NCBI GenBank assembly: GCA_014380505.1
Contig: JACMJT010000063.1
Location: forward strand, 1-5,572
Origin: Hyphomicrobiales bacterium
GTDB lineage: Bacteria > Pseudomonadota > Alphaproteobacteria > Rhizobiales > Aestuariivirgaceae
Length of the DNA: 5,572 bases
Direction of reading: 5' to 3'
Position 1 is the first letter of the stretch; each line of letters begins with the position of its first letter. Of the stretch, positions 1 to 5,572 are shown one piece after another. The translations under genes and the position numbers were made by a program. The notes beneath the pieces are model-generated. The model was not told where the DNA came from, ran no database searches, and worked only from the letters and a program-made list of their open reading frames with translations.

Positions 1-1
1 C

Positions 2-949
2 GGCGTCGAGCCGGAGTTTCATCTGATCAATGCCGACGGCACGGCGATTTCCGATCACCGCGATACCCAGGAGAAGCCCTGCTACGACCAGGCGGCGATC
101 ATGCGCCGCCTCGATGTCATCGGCGAAATCTGCACCACCATGACGGAACTTGGCTGGGGCCCCTATCAGAACGACCACGAGGACGCCAACGGCCAGTTCG
201 AGATCAACTGGAACTTCAACGATGCGCTGACCACGGCCGACCAGCTCGCCTTTTTCAAATTCATGGTGAAGTCGATCGCCGAGAAGCATGGCCTTCGCGC
301 CACCTTCATGCCGAAGCCCTTCATCAACTTGACCGGCAACGGTTGCCATGTGCATCTCTCGGTTTGGGACAACAAGGGCAAGACCAACCTATTCCACGAC
401 GCCAAGGGCGAACTTGGCCTGTCGCAGATGGCCTATCACTTCCTCGGGGGGTTGATGAACCATGCCGCCGCCATGACGGCCATCACCAATCCCACGGTCA
501 ACAGTTACAAGCGCATCAATGCGCCCCGCACCATCTCGGGCGCCACGTGGTCGCCCAGCTCCATCACCTTCGGCGGCAACAACCGCACCCACATGGTGCG
601 CATTCCAGACGCGGGCCGCGCCGAATATCGCTTGGCCGACAACGCCGCCAATCCCTATCTGCTGCTGGCCTCGATCCTTGTGGCGGGCATGCATGGCGTT
701 GATGAGAAAATGGACCCGGGCAAGCGCCTCGACATCGACATGTATGCGGAAGGCCATAAGGTCAAGGATGCCAAAAAACTGCCGCTCAACCTTCTTGATG
801 CGCTCCGCAATTTCGAGAAAGACAGCTATCTCCAGCAGGCGCTGGGTGCCGAAGTCTCGGCCGGTTATCTCAAGCTCAAGCACAACGAGTGGAACCAGTA
901 CTGCCGCCACCTCACCCAGTGGGAACGCGACACGACGTTGGATTGTTGA
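2..949 (+). CDS. gmaS: Type III glutamine synthetase family ligase, probable gamma-glutamylmethylamide synthetase (5'-partial)
   Basis: The frame is open from the left edge to TGA at 947-949, giving 315 C-terminal residues; family members have roughly 435-445, so about 120-130 are missing. The glutamine synthetase catalytic fold is clear. GVEPEF at residues 1-6 carries the first metal-binding glutamates (E3, E5). E60 and E67 lie in HEDANGQFE, followed by MPKPF (103-107) and the metal-site histidine H116 in GNGCHVH. NPTVNSYKR is at 163-171, and NNRTHMVRIP (193-202) plus E208/R210 supply nucleotide- and glutamate-binding residues. Known family chemistry is ATP-dependent amide formation on glutamate with ammonia (GlnT) or methylamine (GmaS). 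I infer GmaS because a sarcosine-oxidase-type operon follows, as in NMG-pathway clusters. Y248 falls near the tyrosine adenylylated in enteric GlnA, but the NLYDLP context is absent, so that control is not supported. The gene converges with the regulator at 1056-2000. Family is certain; the amine substrate is inferred. Confidence -1.
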   Translation, partial: GVEPEFHLINADGTAISDHRDTQEKPCYDQAAIMRRLDVIGEICTTMTELGWGPYQNDHEDANGQFEINWNFNDALTTADQLAFFKFMVKSIAEKHGLRATFMPKPFINLTGNGCHVHLSVWDNKGKTNLFHDAKGELGLSQMAYHFLGGLMNHAAAMTAITNPTVNSYKRINAPRTISGATWSPSSITFGGNNRTHMVRIPDAGRAEYRLADNAANPYLLLASILVAGMHGVDEKMDPGKRLDIDMYAEGHKVKDAKKLPLNLLDALRNFEKDSYLQQALGAEVSAGYLKLKHNEWNQYCRHLTQWERDTTLDC

Positions 950-976
950 GTGCTCGCACGCTGTTCATCCCCTCGA

Positions 977-1043
977 TTCGTCACCCCGGCGAAAGCCGGG
1001 GTCCATGGCAGAGATGGATTCCGGCTTTCGCCGGAATGACGAA
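977..1043. repeat. Twin-hairpin palindromic intergenic repeat between convergent genes
   Basis: The 23-base ends (977-999 and 1021-1043) are inverted copies of each other with 21 of 23 positions matching. Each half also folds alone. The first hairpin, 984-1001, has a perfect 7-bp stem CCCCGGC/GCCGGGG closed by GAAA. The second, 1019-1036, has a perfect 7-bp stem TTCCGGC/GCCGGAA with TTTC on this strand, which is GAAA on the other strand. The linker is about 17 bases. This style of element (CACCCCGGCGAAAGCCGGGG and GGAATGACG ends) recurs between genes in many Alphaproteobacteria; that is from memory, not a search. It fills most of the 106-bp gap between two converging genes and could stop transcription or protect 3' ends from both sides, but no U-tract follows either stem, so a classical intrinsic terminator is not shown. 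No flanking target-site duplication is visible. Confidence -1.
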
Positions 1044-1055
1044 AGGCTGGACTGG

Positions 1056-2000
1056 TTAAACCCTCTCCTCCCTCGGCGATTTGCGGTACTTTGCCTTATA
1101 AGCCCGGCTGAAATGGCTGCCGCTGGAAAAGCCATTGGCCAGTGCCACGCCTGTGATCGATATGCCGGTCTGCCGCAACATCGCGCGGGCGTTGGCGAGG
1201 CGGATTTCCATGTACTGATCTTGAAAGCTCAAGCCGAGATGATTGGCGAACAGCCGGTCAAGCTGGCGGGTGGAGATGGCGAGACGTTTGGCTATCTCGG
1301 CGCGCGGCAAGGGGTCGCCCATGTTGCTCTCCATCATTTCGAGAGCGGCGATCAGCTTTGCATCGTTCACATGGTAGCGTTCGACGATGGAGGCGCGCTG
1401 CGCCCCGTGGGAGGGGCGCACGTCCGTGTGCAGGAACCAGTCGCTGACGCTCTGGGCCAGTGCCGCGCCATGGGTCTCGGCGATCAGCGCGTGCATCATG
1501 TCAAGCGGTGCGGTGCCGCCCGCACAGGTGATGCGCTTGCGGTCGATCACGAACAGCGAGCGCCGGACATGGACCAGCGGGAAGGCTTCGCGCAGTGCCG
1601 GCGCATGCTCCCAGTGAATGGTCATGCTGTGGCCATCCATCAGACCAGCCTTCGCCAATATGAAGGGGCCGCCCGAAATGCCGCCCACTCTCACCCCGGT
1701 TTTGGCGATGCGCCGGAGCCAGGCGAAGGTGGGGCGATGATCGAAGCGGGCCGGATTGCCGCCCGCCACGGCGAAAAGCAAATCGACAAGGGGCAACGGG
1801 GCTGTCAGGCGGGTACAGGGTGCGATGACGCCGCTTGAGGATTCGACAGAGGACATTGCCGCAAAGTTGGTCCAGCGGAACAATTGTTTGCCCGATAAGA
1901 CATTGGCGGCGCGCATGGGTTCAACCACCGCCGCATAGGACATGAGCGGAAAACCCGGCAACAGCAGCAGGCCCACATGCTGTGAACTGGAAGTAGCCAT
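1056..2000 (-). CDS. glxA: GlxA family transcriptional regulator (DJ-1/PfpI-like sensor plus AraC-type HTH)
   Basis: This encodes 314 residues, close to the usual 310-340 for the family. Residues about 8-190 form a DJ-1/PfpI class I amidotransferase-like domain (VGLLLLPGF at 9-17, GGISGGPFILAKAGL at 106-120, then TIHWE at 127-131). Residues about 205-310 are an AraC-type DNA-binding domain with two helix-turn-helix units, near 234-255 (EIAKRLAISTRQLDRLF) and 283-304 (TGVALANGFSSGSHFSRAYK). S109 sits at the nucleophile-elbow position in place of the cysteine of true DJ-1/PfpI enzymes, so a ligand-sensing, non-catalytic role is likely. I chose ATG at 2000 because the family usually begins just before this first strand and AGAGA lies five bases upstream. 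In-frame ATG 2036 and TTG 2045 are possible, but 2036 has no visible Shine-Dalgarno and lies inside the palindrome at 2031-2044. The gene diverges from the beta-subunit gene and converges on the ligase gene, so it probably controls the methylamine/sarcosine genes around it. The ligand is unknown. Confidence -1.
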   Translation of the reverse strand: MATSSSQHVGLLLLPGFPLMSYAAVVEPMRAANVLSGKQLFRWTNFAAMSSVESSSGVIAPCTRLTAPLPLVDLLFAVAGGNPARFDHRPTFAWLRRIAKTGVRVGGISGGPFILAKAGLMDGHSMTIHWEHAPALREAFPLVHVRRSLFVIDRKRITCAGGTAPLDMMHALIAETHGAALAQSVSDWFLHTDVRPSHGAQRASIVERYHVNDAKLIAALEMMESNMGDPLPRAEIAKRLAISTRQLDRLFANHLGLSFQDQYMEIRLANARAMLRQTGISITGVALANGFSSGSHFSRAYKAKYRKSPREERV

Positions 2001-2015
2001 GGACGTCTCTATAAT
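1988..2015 (+). promoter_or_regulatory. Candidate sigma-70-type promoter for the beta-delta-alpha operon
   Basis: A perfect TATAAT lies at 2010-2015 in otherwise GC-rich sequence, 73 bases before the beta-subunit ATG. The best upstream hexamer at 16-bp spacing is TGGAAG (1988-1993), matching only three of six consensus positions, so activation by a protein would probably be needed. Initiation would fall near 2021-2023, just upstream of the palindrome at 2031-2044. The -35 region would overlap the first codons of the divergent regulator. This rests on motif reading alone. Confidence -1.
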
Positions 2016-2030
2016 GCCATTAGATGTCCC

Positions 2031-2044
2031 TGTCATGCATGACA
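2031..2044. promoter_or_regulatory. Perfect 14-bp palindrome, candidate operator in the divergent intergenic region
   Basis: TGTCATGCATGACA reads identically on both strands. The flanks CCC (2028-2030) and AGGG (2045-2048) nearly extend the symmetry with a one-base offset. It lies 31 bases upstream of the chosen regulator start and 45 bases upstream of the beta-subunit start, so a bound dimer could affect both directions. AraC-type proteins more often bind direct repeats, so the protein that binds here could be the neighbouring regulator or an unlinked dimeric factor. Confidence -1.
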
Positions 2045-2088
2045 AGGGCCGCTAAAACCCGATACAGTGAACGGAACAGGGGCCGCCG

Positions 2089-3339
2089 ATGCGCTATTCC
2101 GTATTCTCCCTCCTCAAAAATACCTGGTCCGGCCACAAGAACTGGACGCCGGCGTGGCGCGAGCCCACGCCTAAAAAAACTTATGACGTCGTCATCGTCG
2201 GCGGCGGCGGCCATGGGCTGGCAACGGCCTATTATCTCGCCAAGGAACATGGCATCACCAATGTGGCGGTGATCGAAAAGGGCTGGCTCGGCTCCGGCAA
2301 CGTCGGGCGCAACACCACCATCATCCGCTCCAACTACATGCTGCCCGGCAACAATCCATTTTACGAATGGTCCTTGAAACTGTGGGAGGGCCTCGAACAG
2401 GACTTCAACTTCAACGCCATGGTGTCGCAGCGGGGCGTCCTCAATCTTTTCCACACGGATGCCCAGCGCGATGCTGCCGCGCGCCGGGGCAATGCCATGC
2501 GGCTTGATGGCGTCGACGCGGAGCTGCTCGGCCGCGAGGACGTGCGCGACATGTACTCCTTCTTCGATTTCGACAATGCGCGCTTTCCTATCAGAGGCGG
2601 GCTGTTGCAGCGGCGCGGCGGCACGGTGCGCCACGATGCGGTGGCCTGGGGTTACGCGCGGGGAGCGGATTCGCGCGGCGTCGACATTATCCAGAATTGC
2701 GAAGTGACTGGCATCAAAATCGAGAACGGCAAGGTCCTCGGCGTAGAAACAAGCCGGGGCTTCATCGGCTGCACCAAGCTCGGCCTTGCTGCCGCCGGCA
2801 ATTCATCGGAAGTGGCCGCCATGGCCGGCATGAAGCTGCCGATTGAAAGTCACGTGCTGCAAGCCTTCGTGTCGGAAGGTCTCAAGCCCTATATCGATGG
2901 CGTCATCACCTTCGGCGCGGGGCATTTCTACGTGTCGCAATCGGACAAGGGCGGACTTATCTTCGGTGGCGATCTCGATGGCTACAACTCCTATGCGAGA
3001 CGCGGCAATCTGCCGACGGTCGAACATGTCATCGAAGGCGGCGTTGCCATGATCCCCGGCCTTGCCCGCGTGCGCGTGCTGCGCTCCTGGGGCGGCATCA
3101 TGGATATGTCGATGGATGGCTCGCCCATCATCGACAAGACGCACATCGCAGGCCTCTATCTCAACGCCGGCTGGTGCTACGGCGGCTTCAAGGCAACACC
3201 CGCATCCGGCTGGTGCTTCGCCCACACCATCGCCCGCAACGAAGCCCACAAGCTCAACGCCGCCTACCGCCTCGACCGCTTCCGCCGAGGCTCCATGATC
3301 GACGAAAAAGGCCAGGGCGCCACGCCCAATTTGCATTGA
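2089..3339 (+). CDS. soxB/mgdA: Sarcosine oxidase beta-subunit family (SoxB); probable N-methylglutamate dehydrogenase subunit MgdA
   Basis: This 416-residue protein has the usual family length. A roughly 30-residue leader (MRYSVFSLLKNTW) precedes the FAD-binding Rossmann motif VGGGGHG (37-43), with E63 closing the second strand in VAVIEKG. GSGNVGRNTTIIRSNY (68-83) is a family hallmark near the flavin. H182 in GGTVRHDAVAWG matches the region holding the FMN-linked histidine of heterotetrameric sarcosine oxidase. The C-terminal part (SWGGIMDMSMDGSPIID at 333-349, GWCYGGFKATPASGW at 361-375) completes the flavin and substrate domain. Known family role: oxidation of an N-methyl amino acid at FAD, with electrons passed to FMN at the alpha/beta interface. 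The substrate is sarcosine in SoxBDAG and N-methylglutamate in MgdABCD; the adjacent GmaS-like gene favours the latter. AGGGG (2078-2082) lies six bases before the start. It is the first gene of the operon and is separated by 186 bp from the delta-type gene. Confidence -1.
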   Translation: MRYSVFSLLKNTWSGHKNWTPAWREPTPKKTYDVVIVGGGGHGLATAYYLAKEHGITNVAVIEKGWLGSGNVGRNTTIIRSNYMLPGNNPFYEWSLKLWEGLEQDFNFNAMVSQRGVLNLFHTDAQRDAAARRGNAMRLDGVDAELLGREDVRDMYSFFDFDNARFPIRGGLLQRRGGTVRHDAVAWGYARGADSRGVDIIQNCEVTGIKIENGKVLGVETSRGFIGCTKLGLAAAGNSSEVAAMAGMKLPIESHVLQAFVSEGLKPYIDGVITFGAGHFYVSQSDKGGLIFGGDLDGYNSYARRGNLPTVEHVIEGGVAMIPGLARVRVLRSWGGIMDMSMDGSPIIDKTHIAGLYLNAGWCYGGFKATPASGWCFAHTIARNEAHKLNAAYRLDRFRRGSMIDEKGQGATPNLH

Positions 3340-3374
3340 GATGAAGATGAGCGGAACAGATCGTTTTTATTTTT

Positions 3375-3515
3375 CCTCTCCCATAGGGAGAGGGAGGGGC
3401 CCACGCGGAACGCGTGGGAGGGTGAGGGGTTACGGTGCTTATTGTCTCACACCCGATCCCCTCATCCTCCCATCGCCTGCGGCGATGGGCCCCTCCTTCT
3501 CCCCATGGGAGAAGG
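3375..3515. repeat. 141-bp nested palindromic intergenic repeat within the operon
   Basis: Two arms (about 3375-3435 and 3455-3515) are imperfect inverted copies of each other around a short centre. Each arm holds its own hairpins with three-base loops: 3375-3393 (8-bp stem CCTCTCCC/GGGAGAGG, loop ATA), 3400-3418 (8-bp stem CCCACGCG/CGCGTGGG, loop GAA), 3469-3489 (9-bp stem CCCATCGCC/GGCGATGGG, loop TGC) and 3495-3515 (9-bp stem CCTTCTCCC/GGGAGAAGG, loop CAT). The second and third hairpins differ in sequence between arms yet both pair perfectly, so the local stems appear to be what is preserved. G-rich linkers (GTGAGGGG on the left, CCCCTCAT on the right) pair between arms. The element resembles widespread noncoding repeats of Alphaproteobacteria, from memory only. 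It occupies most of the gap between the beta and delta genes. A T-rich tract (3364-3374) precedes it rather than follows it, so it is not an ordinary terminator for the operon. Confidence -1.
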
Positions 3516-3517
3516 GA
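3495..3517 (+). promoter_or_regulatory. Shine-Dalgarno of the delta-subunit gene embedded in the repeat's last hairpin
   Basis: The only good ribosome-binding sequence before ATG 3526 is GAGAAGGGA (3509-3517). It forms the 3' strand of the perfect 9-bp hairpin CCTTCTCCC-CAT-GGGAGAAGG (3495-3515). The spacing to the start codon is about nine bases. Folding would mask most of this site, so translation may depend on melting of the stem or on coupling; whether it is masked in the cell is inference. Confidence -1.
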
Positions 3518-3525
3518 TATTCCGT

Positions 3526-3810
3526 ATGCTGATCAAATGCCCCCATTGCGGAACGCGGCCGGTCGAGGAATTCACCTTCCTCGGGGACGCTAAGCCGCAG
3601 CGCCCAACGTCCAACGATCCCTCCACCCTGGATCAGTGGTTCGACTATGTTTACCTCCGCGACAACCCCAAGGGCCGCTTCGATGAATATGTGCATCACT
3701 CGGGCGGCTGCCGCTCCTGGCTGGTGGTGACGCGCGATACGCAGACCCATGAAATCTTCGCCACCGTGACGGCGCGCGACTGGGCGAACCGGGCGGGAGC
3801 GAAAGCATGA
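3526..3810 (+). CDS. soxD/mgdB: Sarcosine oxidase delta-subunit family (SoxD); probable N-methylglutamate dehydrogenase subunit MgdB
   Basis: This encodes 94 residues, typical for the small delta subunit. The protein begins MLIKCPHCGTRPVEEF. C5 and C8 form a CxxC knuckle, and H58 with C62 in HHSGGC form Hx3C; these four match the zinc ligands known for the delta subunit of heterotetrameric sarcosine oxidase. The central part (DQWFDYVYLRDNPKGRFDEYVHH) and the RSWLVVTRDTQTHEI stretch are characteristic. Its role is structural: it packs on the alpha subunit and has no catalytic centre of its own. I chose ATG 3526 because homology starts exactly there; the longer open frame back to TTG 3442 only translates the repeat. 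The stop overlaps the next start in ATGA, so translation with the alpha gene is probably coupled. Confidence -1.
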   Translation: MLIKCPHCGTRPVEEFTFLGDAKPQRPTSNDPSTLDQWFDYVYLRDNPKGRFDEYVHHSGGCRSWLVVTRDTQTHEIFATVTARDWANRAGAKA

Positions 3811-5572
3811 CCTCCTTCCGTCTCGACAACGGCGGCTTGATCGACCGCAACACCTCGCTCAACTTCCGCTTCGATGGCAAGCCCTTCACCGGGCATCCCG
3901 GCGATACGCTGGCCTCGGCCCTCATCGCCAATGGCGTCCATCTGATGGGGCGCTCGTTCAAGTATCACCGGCCGCGCGGGGTCATTTCCGCCGGTAGCTC
4001 GGAGCCCAACGCGCTGGTGGAACTGCGCGAGGGCGGGCGCAAGGAGGCCAACACCCGCGCCACCACAATCGAGCTTTACGATGGACTGGTGGCCCGCAGC
4101 CAGAACCGCTGGCCCTCGCTCGATTTCGACATCGGCGCCGTCAATGCGCTTGCCTCCTCCATGTTCGTCGCCAGCTTCTACTACAAGACCTTCATGTGGC
4201 CGAAGAGCTTCTGGGAAAAAATCTACGAGCCGCTGATCCGCCGCGCCGCGGGGCTAGGTTATGCATCGAAGGAACCTGACCCCGACAAATATGAGAAAGC
4301 CTACGCCCATTGCGATCTGCTGGTGGTGGGTTCCGGCCCCACGGGACTCATGGCGGCGCTGGCGGCGGCGCGGGGCGGCGCCCGCGTCATCCTCGCCGAT
4401 GAAAGCGCGGCCCTGGGCGGCTCGCTGCTCAACGAGAATGAAGAAATCGACAGCATGTCCGGCCGTATCTGGGCGCATGACGTTATCGCCGAACTGGCAA
4501 GCCTGCCCAACGTCACGCTCATGCCGCGCACCACCATCTTCGGCTGGTATGACGGCAATATCTTCGGCACCGCCGAGCGGGTGAACGACCATGTGCTGGA
4601 ACCTTCGCCCTATGAGCCGCGCCAGCGCTACTGGCGCATCATCGCCAAGCGCGCGGTGCTGGCAACGGGTGCAGAAGAGCGTCCCATCTGCTTCGGCGGC
4701 AATGATGTTCCCGGCGTGATGCTGGCCTCCGCCATGCGGACCTTCGCCAACCGCTATGGTGCGGCCTCGGGCAAATCGGCGGTGGTCTTCACCAACAATG
4801 ATTCCGGCTATCGCACGGCCCGCGACATGAAAGCCCACGGCGTCCGTGTCGAAGCCATCATCGACAGCCGCGCCGGGTCTGCCGCCGATGCTGGCGCCGT
4901 GCCGGTGCTCCGTGGGCGGATGATCGTCAATGTCAAGGGCCGCAAGCGTGTGGAAGGCGTCTATCTCGACGATCACACCCATATCGCCTGCGATACGCTC
5001 GCCATGTCCGGGGGATGGAGTCCCATCGTCAATCTGCTGTGCCATCGCGGCGCCAAACCGCGCTGGGATGCCGGCATAGCAGGCTTTATTCCACCGGACG
5101 TGGGCCAGGGTTTCACCGTGGCGGGGTCGGCTGCCGGCAAGATGCTGTTGTCGGAATGTCTGATAGACGGCGCGGCCAAGGGCAGACCCGACGGCAAGCT
5201 GCCGCCCATCCCGAAATGCCGTGACGAAGCCTTCGCTATTACGCCGCTGTGGTGGGTGAAGCAATCGACCGGCAAGGCCTTCGTCGATTACCAGAATGAT
5301 GTGACGCCGAAGGATCTGCCGCTGGCGGCCCAGGAAGGCTACCGCGATATCGAACTGGTCAAGCGCTACACCACGGCCGGCATGGCCACGGACCAGGGCA
5401 AGCTCGGCAATGTCAACGCCATCGCCATCCTGGCGGAAGCGACGGCCAAGACCATGGATCAGGTCAGCACCACGACGTTCCGGCCCTATTACACGCCGGT
5501 GTCTTTCGGTGCGCTGGCCGGCCCCTTCGTGGGCCATCACTTCCAGCCCGTGCGCAAAACGCCGCTCCATGA
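3807..5572 (+). CDS. soxA/mgdC: Sarcosine oxidase alpha-subunit family (SoxA); probable N-methylglutamate dehydrogenase subunit MgdC (3'-partial)
   Basis: From ATG 3807 the frame stays open to the right edge, giving 588 residues of an expected 950-1000. Residues about 15-95 form the ferredoxin-like N-terminal domain of this family (FTGHPGDTLASALIANGV, SFKYHRPRGV), with no cysteine before C169, so no iron-sulfur cluster is expected. The dinucleotide-binding domain follows: VVGSGPTG at 173-180, D198 or E199 closing the next strand, and ATGAEERP at 286-293. GGWSPIVNLLCHRG (402-415) and FTVAGSAAG (436-444) are family hallmarks of the flavoprotein half. FRPYYTPVSFGALAG (558-572) marks the entry to the C-terminal GcvT-like tetrahydrofolate domain, which lies mostly off the edge. 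In the family this subunit binds NAD and, with beta, FMN, and passes the formaldehyde-level carbon to tetrahydrofolate. GGGAG (3795-3799) lies seven bases before the start, and the ATGA overlap with the delta gene suggests coupled translation. A gamma-type gene (SoxG/MgdD) is expected just downstream. Confidence -1.
   Translation, partial: MTSFRLDNGGLIDRNTSLNFRFDGKPFTGHPGDTLASALIANGVHLMGRSFKYHRPRGVISAGSSEPNALVELREGGRKEANTRATTIELYDGLVARSQNRWPSLDFDIGAVNALASSMFVASFYYKTFMWPKSFWEKIYEPLIRRAAGLGYASKEPDPDKYEKAYAHCDLLVVGSGPTGLMAALAAARGGARVILADESAALGGSLLNENEEIDSMSGRIWAHDVIAELASLPNVTLMPRTTIFGWYDGNIFGTAERVNDHVLEPSPYEPRQRYWRIIAKRAVLATGAEERPICFGGNDVPGVMLASAMRTFANRYGAASGKSAVVFTNNDSGYRTARDMKAHGVRVEAIIDSRAGSAADAGAVPVLRGRMIVNVKGRKRVEGVYLDDHTHIACDTLAMSGGWSPIVNLLCHRGAKPRWDAGIAGFIPPDVGQGFTVAGSAAGKMLLSECLIDGAAKGRPDGKLPPIPKCRDEAFAITPLWWVKQSTGKAFVDYQNDVTPKDLPLAAQEGYRDIELVKRYTTAGMATDQGKLGNVNAIAILAEATAKTMDQVSTTTFRPYYTPVSFGALAGPFVGHHFQPVRKTPLH

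Noticed and set aside
389..910. A 173-codon minus-strand open frame opposite the ligase gene
   Set aside because: It is antisense to conserved glutamine synthetase motifs and has no recognisable domain.
977..1043. CRISPR or insertion-sequence remnant
   Set aside because: There is only one twin-hairpin unit, with no regularly spaced direct repeats, no transposase fragment and no target-site duplication.
519..1838. A 439-codon plus-strand open frame spanning the ligase 3' end, the repeat and the antisense of the regulator
   Set aside because: It reads two well-supported genes out of frame or antisense and has low-complexity Arg/Ser/Ala composition typical of high-GC shadow frames.
2001..2088. 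Riboswitch leader ahead of the beta-subunit gene
   Set aside because: At most about 65 transcribed bases are available, with no recognisable glycine or other aptamer core; the only clear structure is the short DNA palindrome.
2020..2634. A 204-codon minus-strand open frame covering the 5' half of the beta-subunit gene
   Set aside because: It is a shadow of the conserved flavoprotein, with no motif and no visible ribosome-binding site.
3362..3393. Intrinsic terminator after the beta-subunit gene
   Set aside because: The T-rich tract comes before the hairpin on the plus strand, and on the minus strand the hairpin is followed by A rather than U; neither orientation fits.
3442..3525. A 28-codon N-terminal extension of the delta-subunit from TTG 3442
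   Set aside because: The extension translates the repeat, while family similarity and a Shine-Dalgarno both point to ATG 3526.
3341..3532. A 63-codon open frame in the gap between beta and delta genes
   Set aside because: Nearly all of it is translation of the palindromic repeat, and it overlaps the delta start in another frame.
4254..5570. A 438-codon minus-strand open frame opposite the alpha-subunit gene
   Set aside because: The plus strand carries a continuous, clearly recognisable SoxA-type protein; the antisense frame is rich in His, Gly, Arg and Ala and shows no family motif.

Overview
The window looks like part of an alphaproteobacterial chromosome, most likely from the Hyphomicrobiales/rhizobial side. 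The evidence is high-GC codon use, close resemblance of the proteins (recalled by eye, not searched) to rhizobial GlnT/GlxA/SoxBDA families, and two intergenic palindromic repeats of a style common in Alphaproteobacteria. The gene set matches the N-methylglutamate (NMG) route of methylamine use: a GlnT/GmaS-type ligase next to a sarcosine-oxidase-type operon, with a GlxA-family regulator between them. Nothing here is an obviously new system. The most interesting material is regulatory and structural.

Layout: (1) 2-949 (+) is the C-terminal 315 residues of a type III glutamine synthetase-like ligase, probably gamma-glutamylmethylamide synthetase; its N-terminus lies off the left edge. (2) 950-1055 is a convergent gap mostly filled by a 67-bp twin-hairpin repeat (977-1043). 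(3) 1056-2000 (-) encodes a GlxA-family AraC/DJ-1 regulator. (4) 2001-2088 is a divergent control region with a perfect 14-bp palindrome (2031-2044) and a TATAAT hexamer (2010-2015, + strand). (5) 2089-3339 (+) encodes the beta-type subunit (SoxB/MgdA). (6) 3340-3525 holds a 141-bp nested palindromic repeat (3375-3515), whose last hairpin contains the Shine-Dalgarno of the next gene. (7) 3526-3810 (+) encodes the small zinc-binding delta-type subunit (SoxD/MgdB). (8) 3807-5572 (+) is the first 588 residues of the alpha-type subunit (SoxA/MgdC), overlapping the previous gene by ATGA and running off the right edge.

Proposed joint function: GmaS joins methylamine to glutamate. A glutamate synthase-like complex (MgsABC/GlxBCD), not in the window but expected nearby, would turn gamma-glutamylmethylamide into N-methylglutamate. 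The MgdABCD complex would oxidise that back to glutamate and deliver the C1 unit to tetrahydrofolate. The alternative is a plain sarcosine oxidase operon beside a GlnT paralogue; sequence alone does not fully separate the two, and neighbouring genes beyond both edges would decide it.
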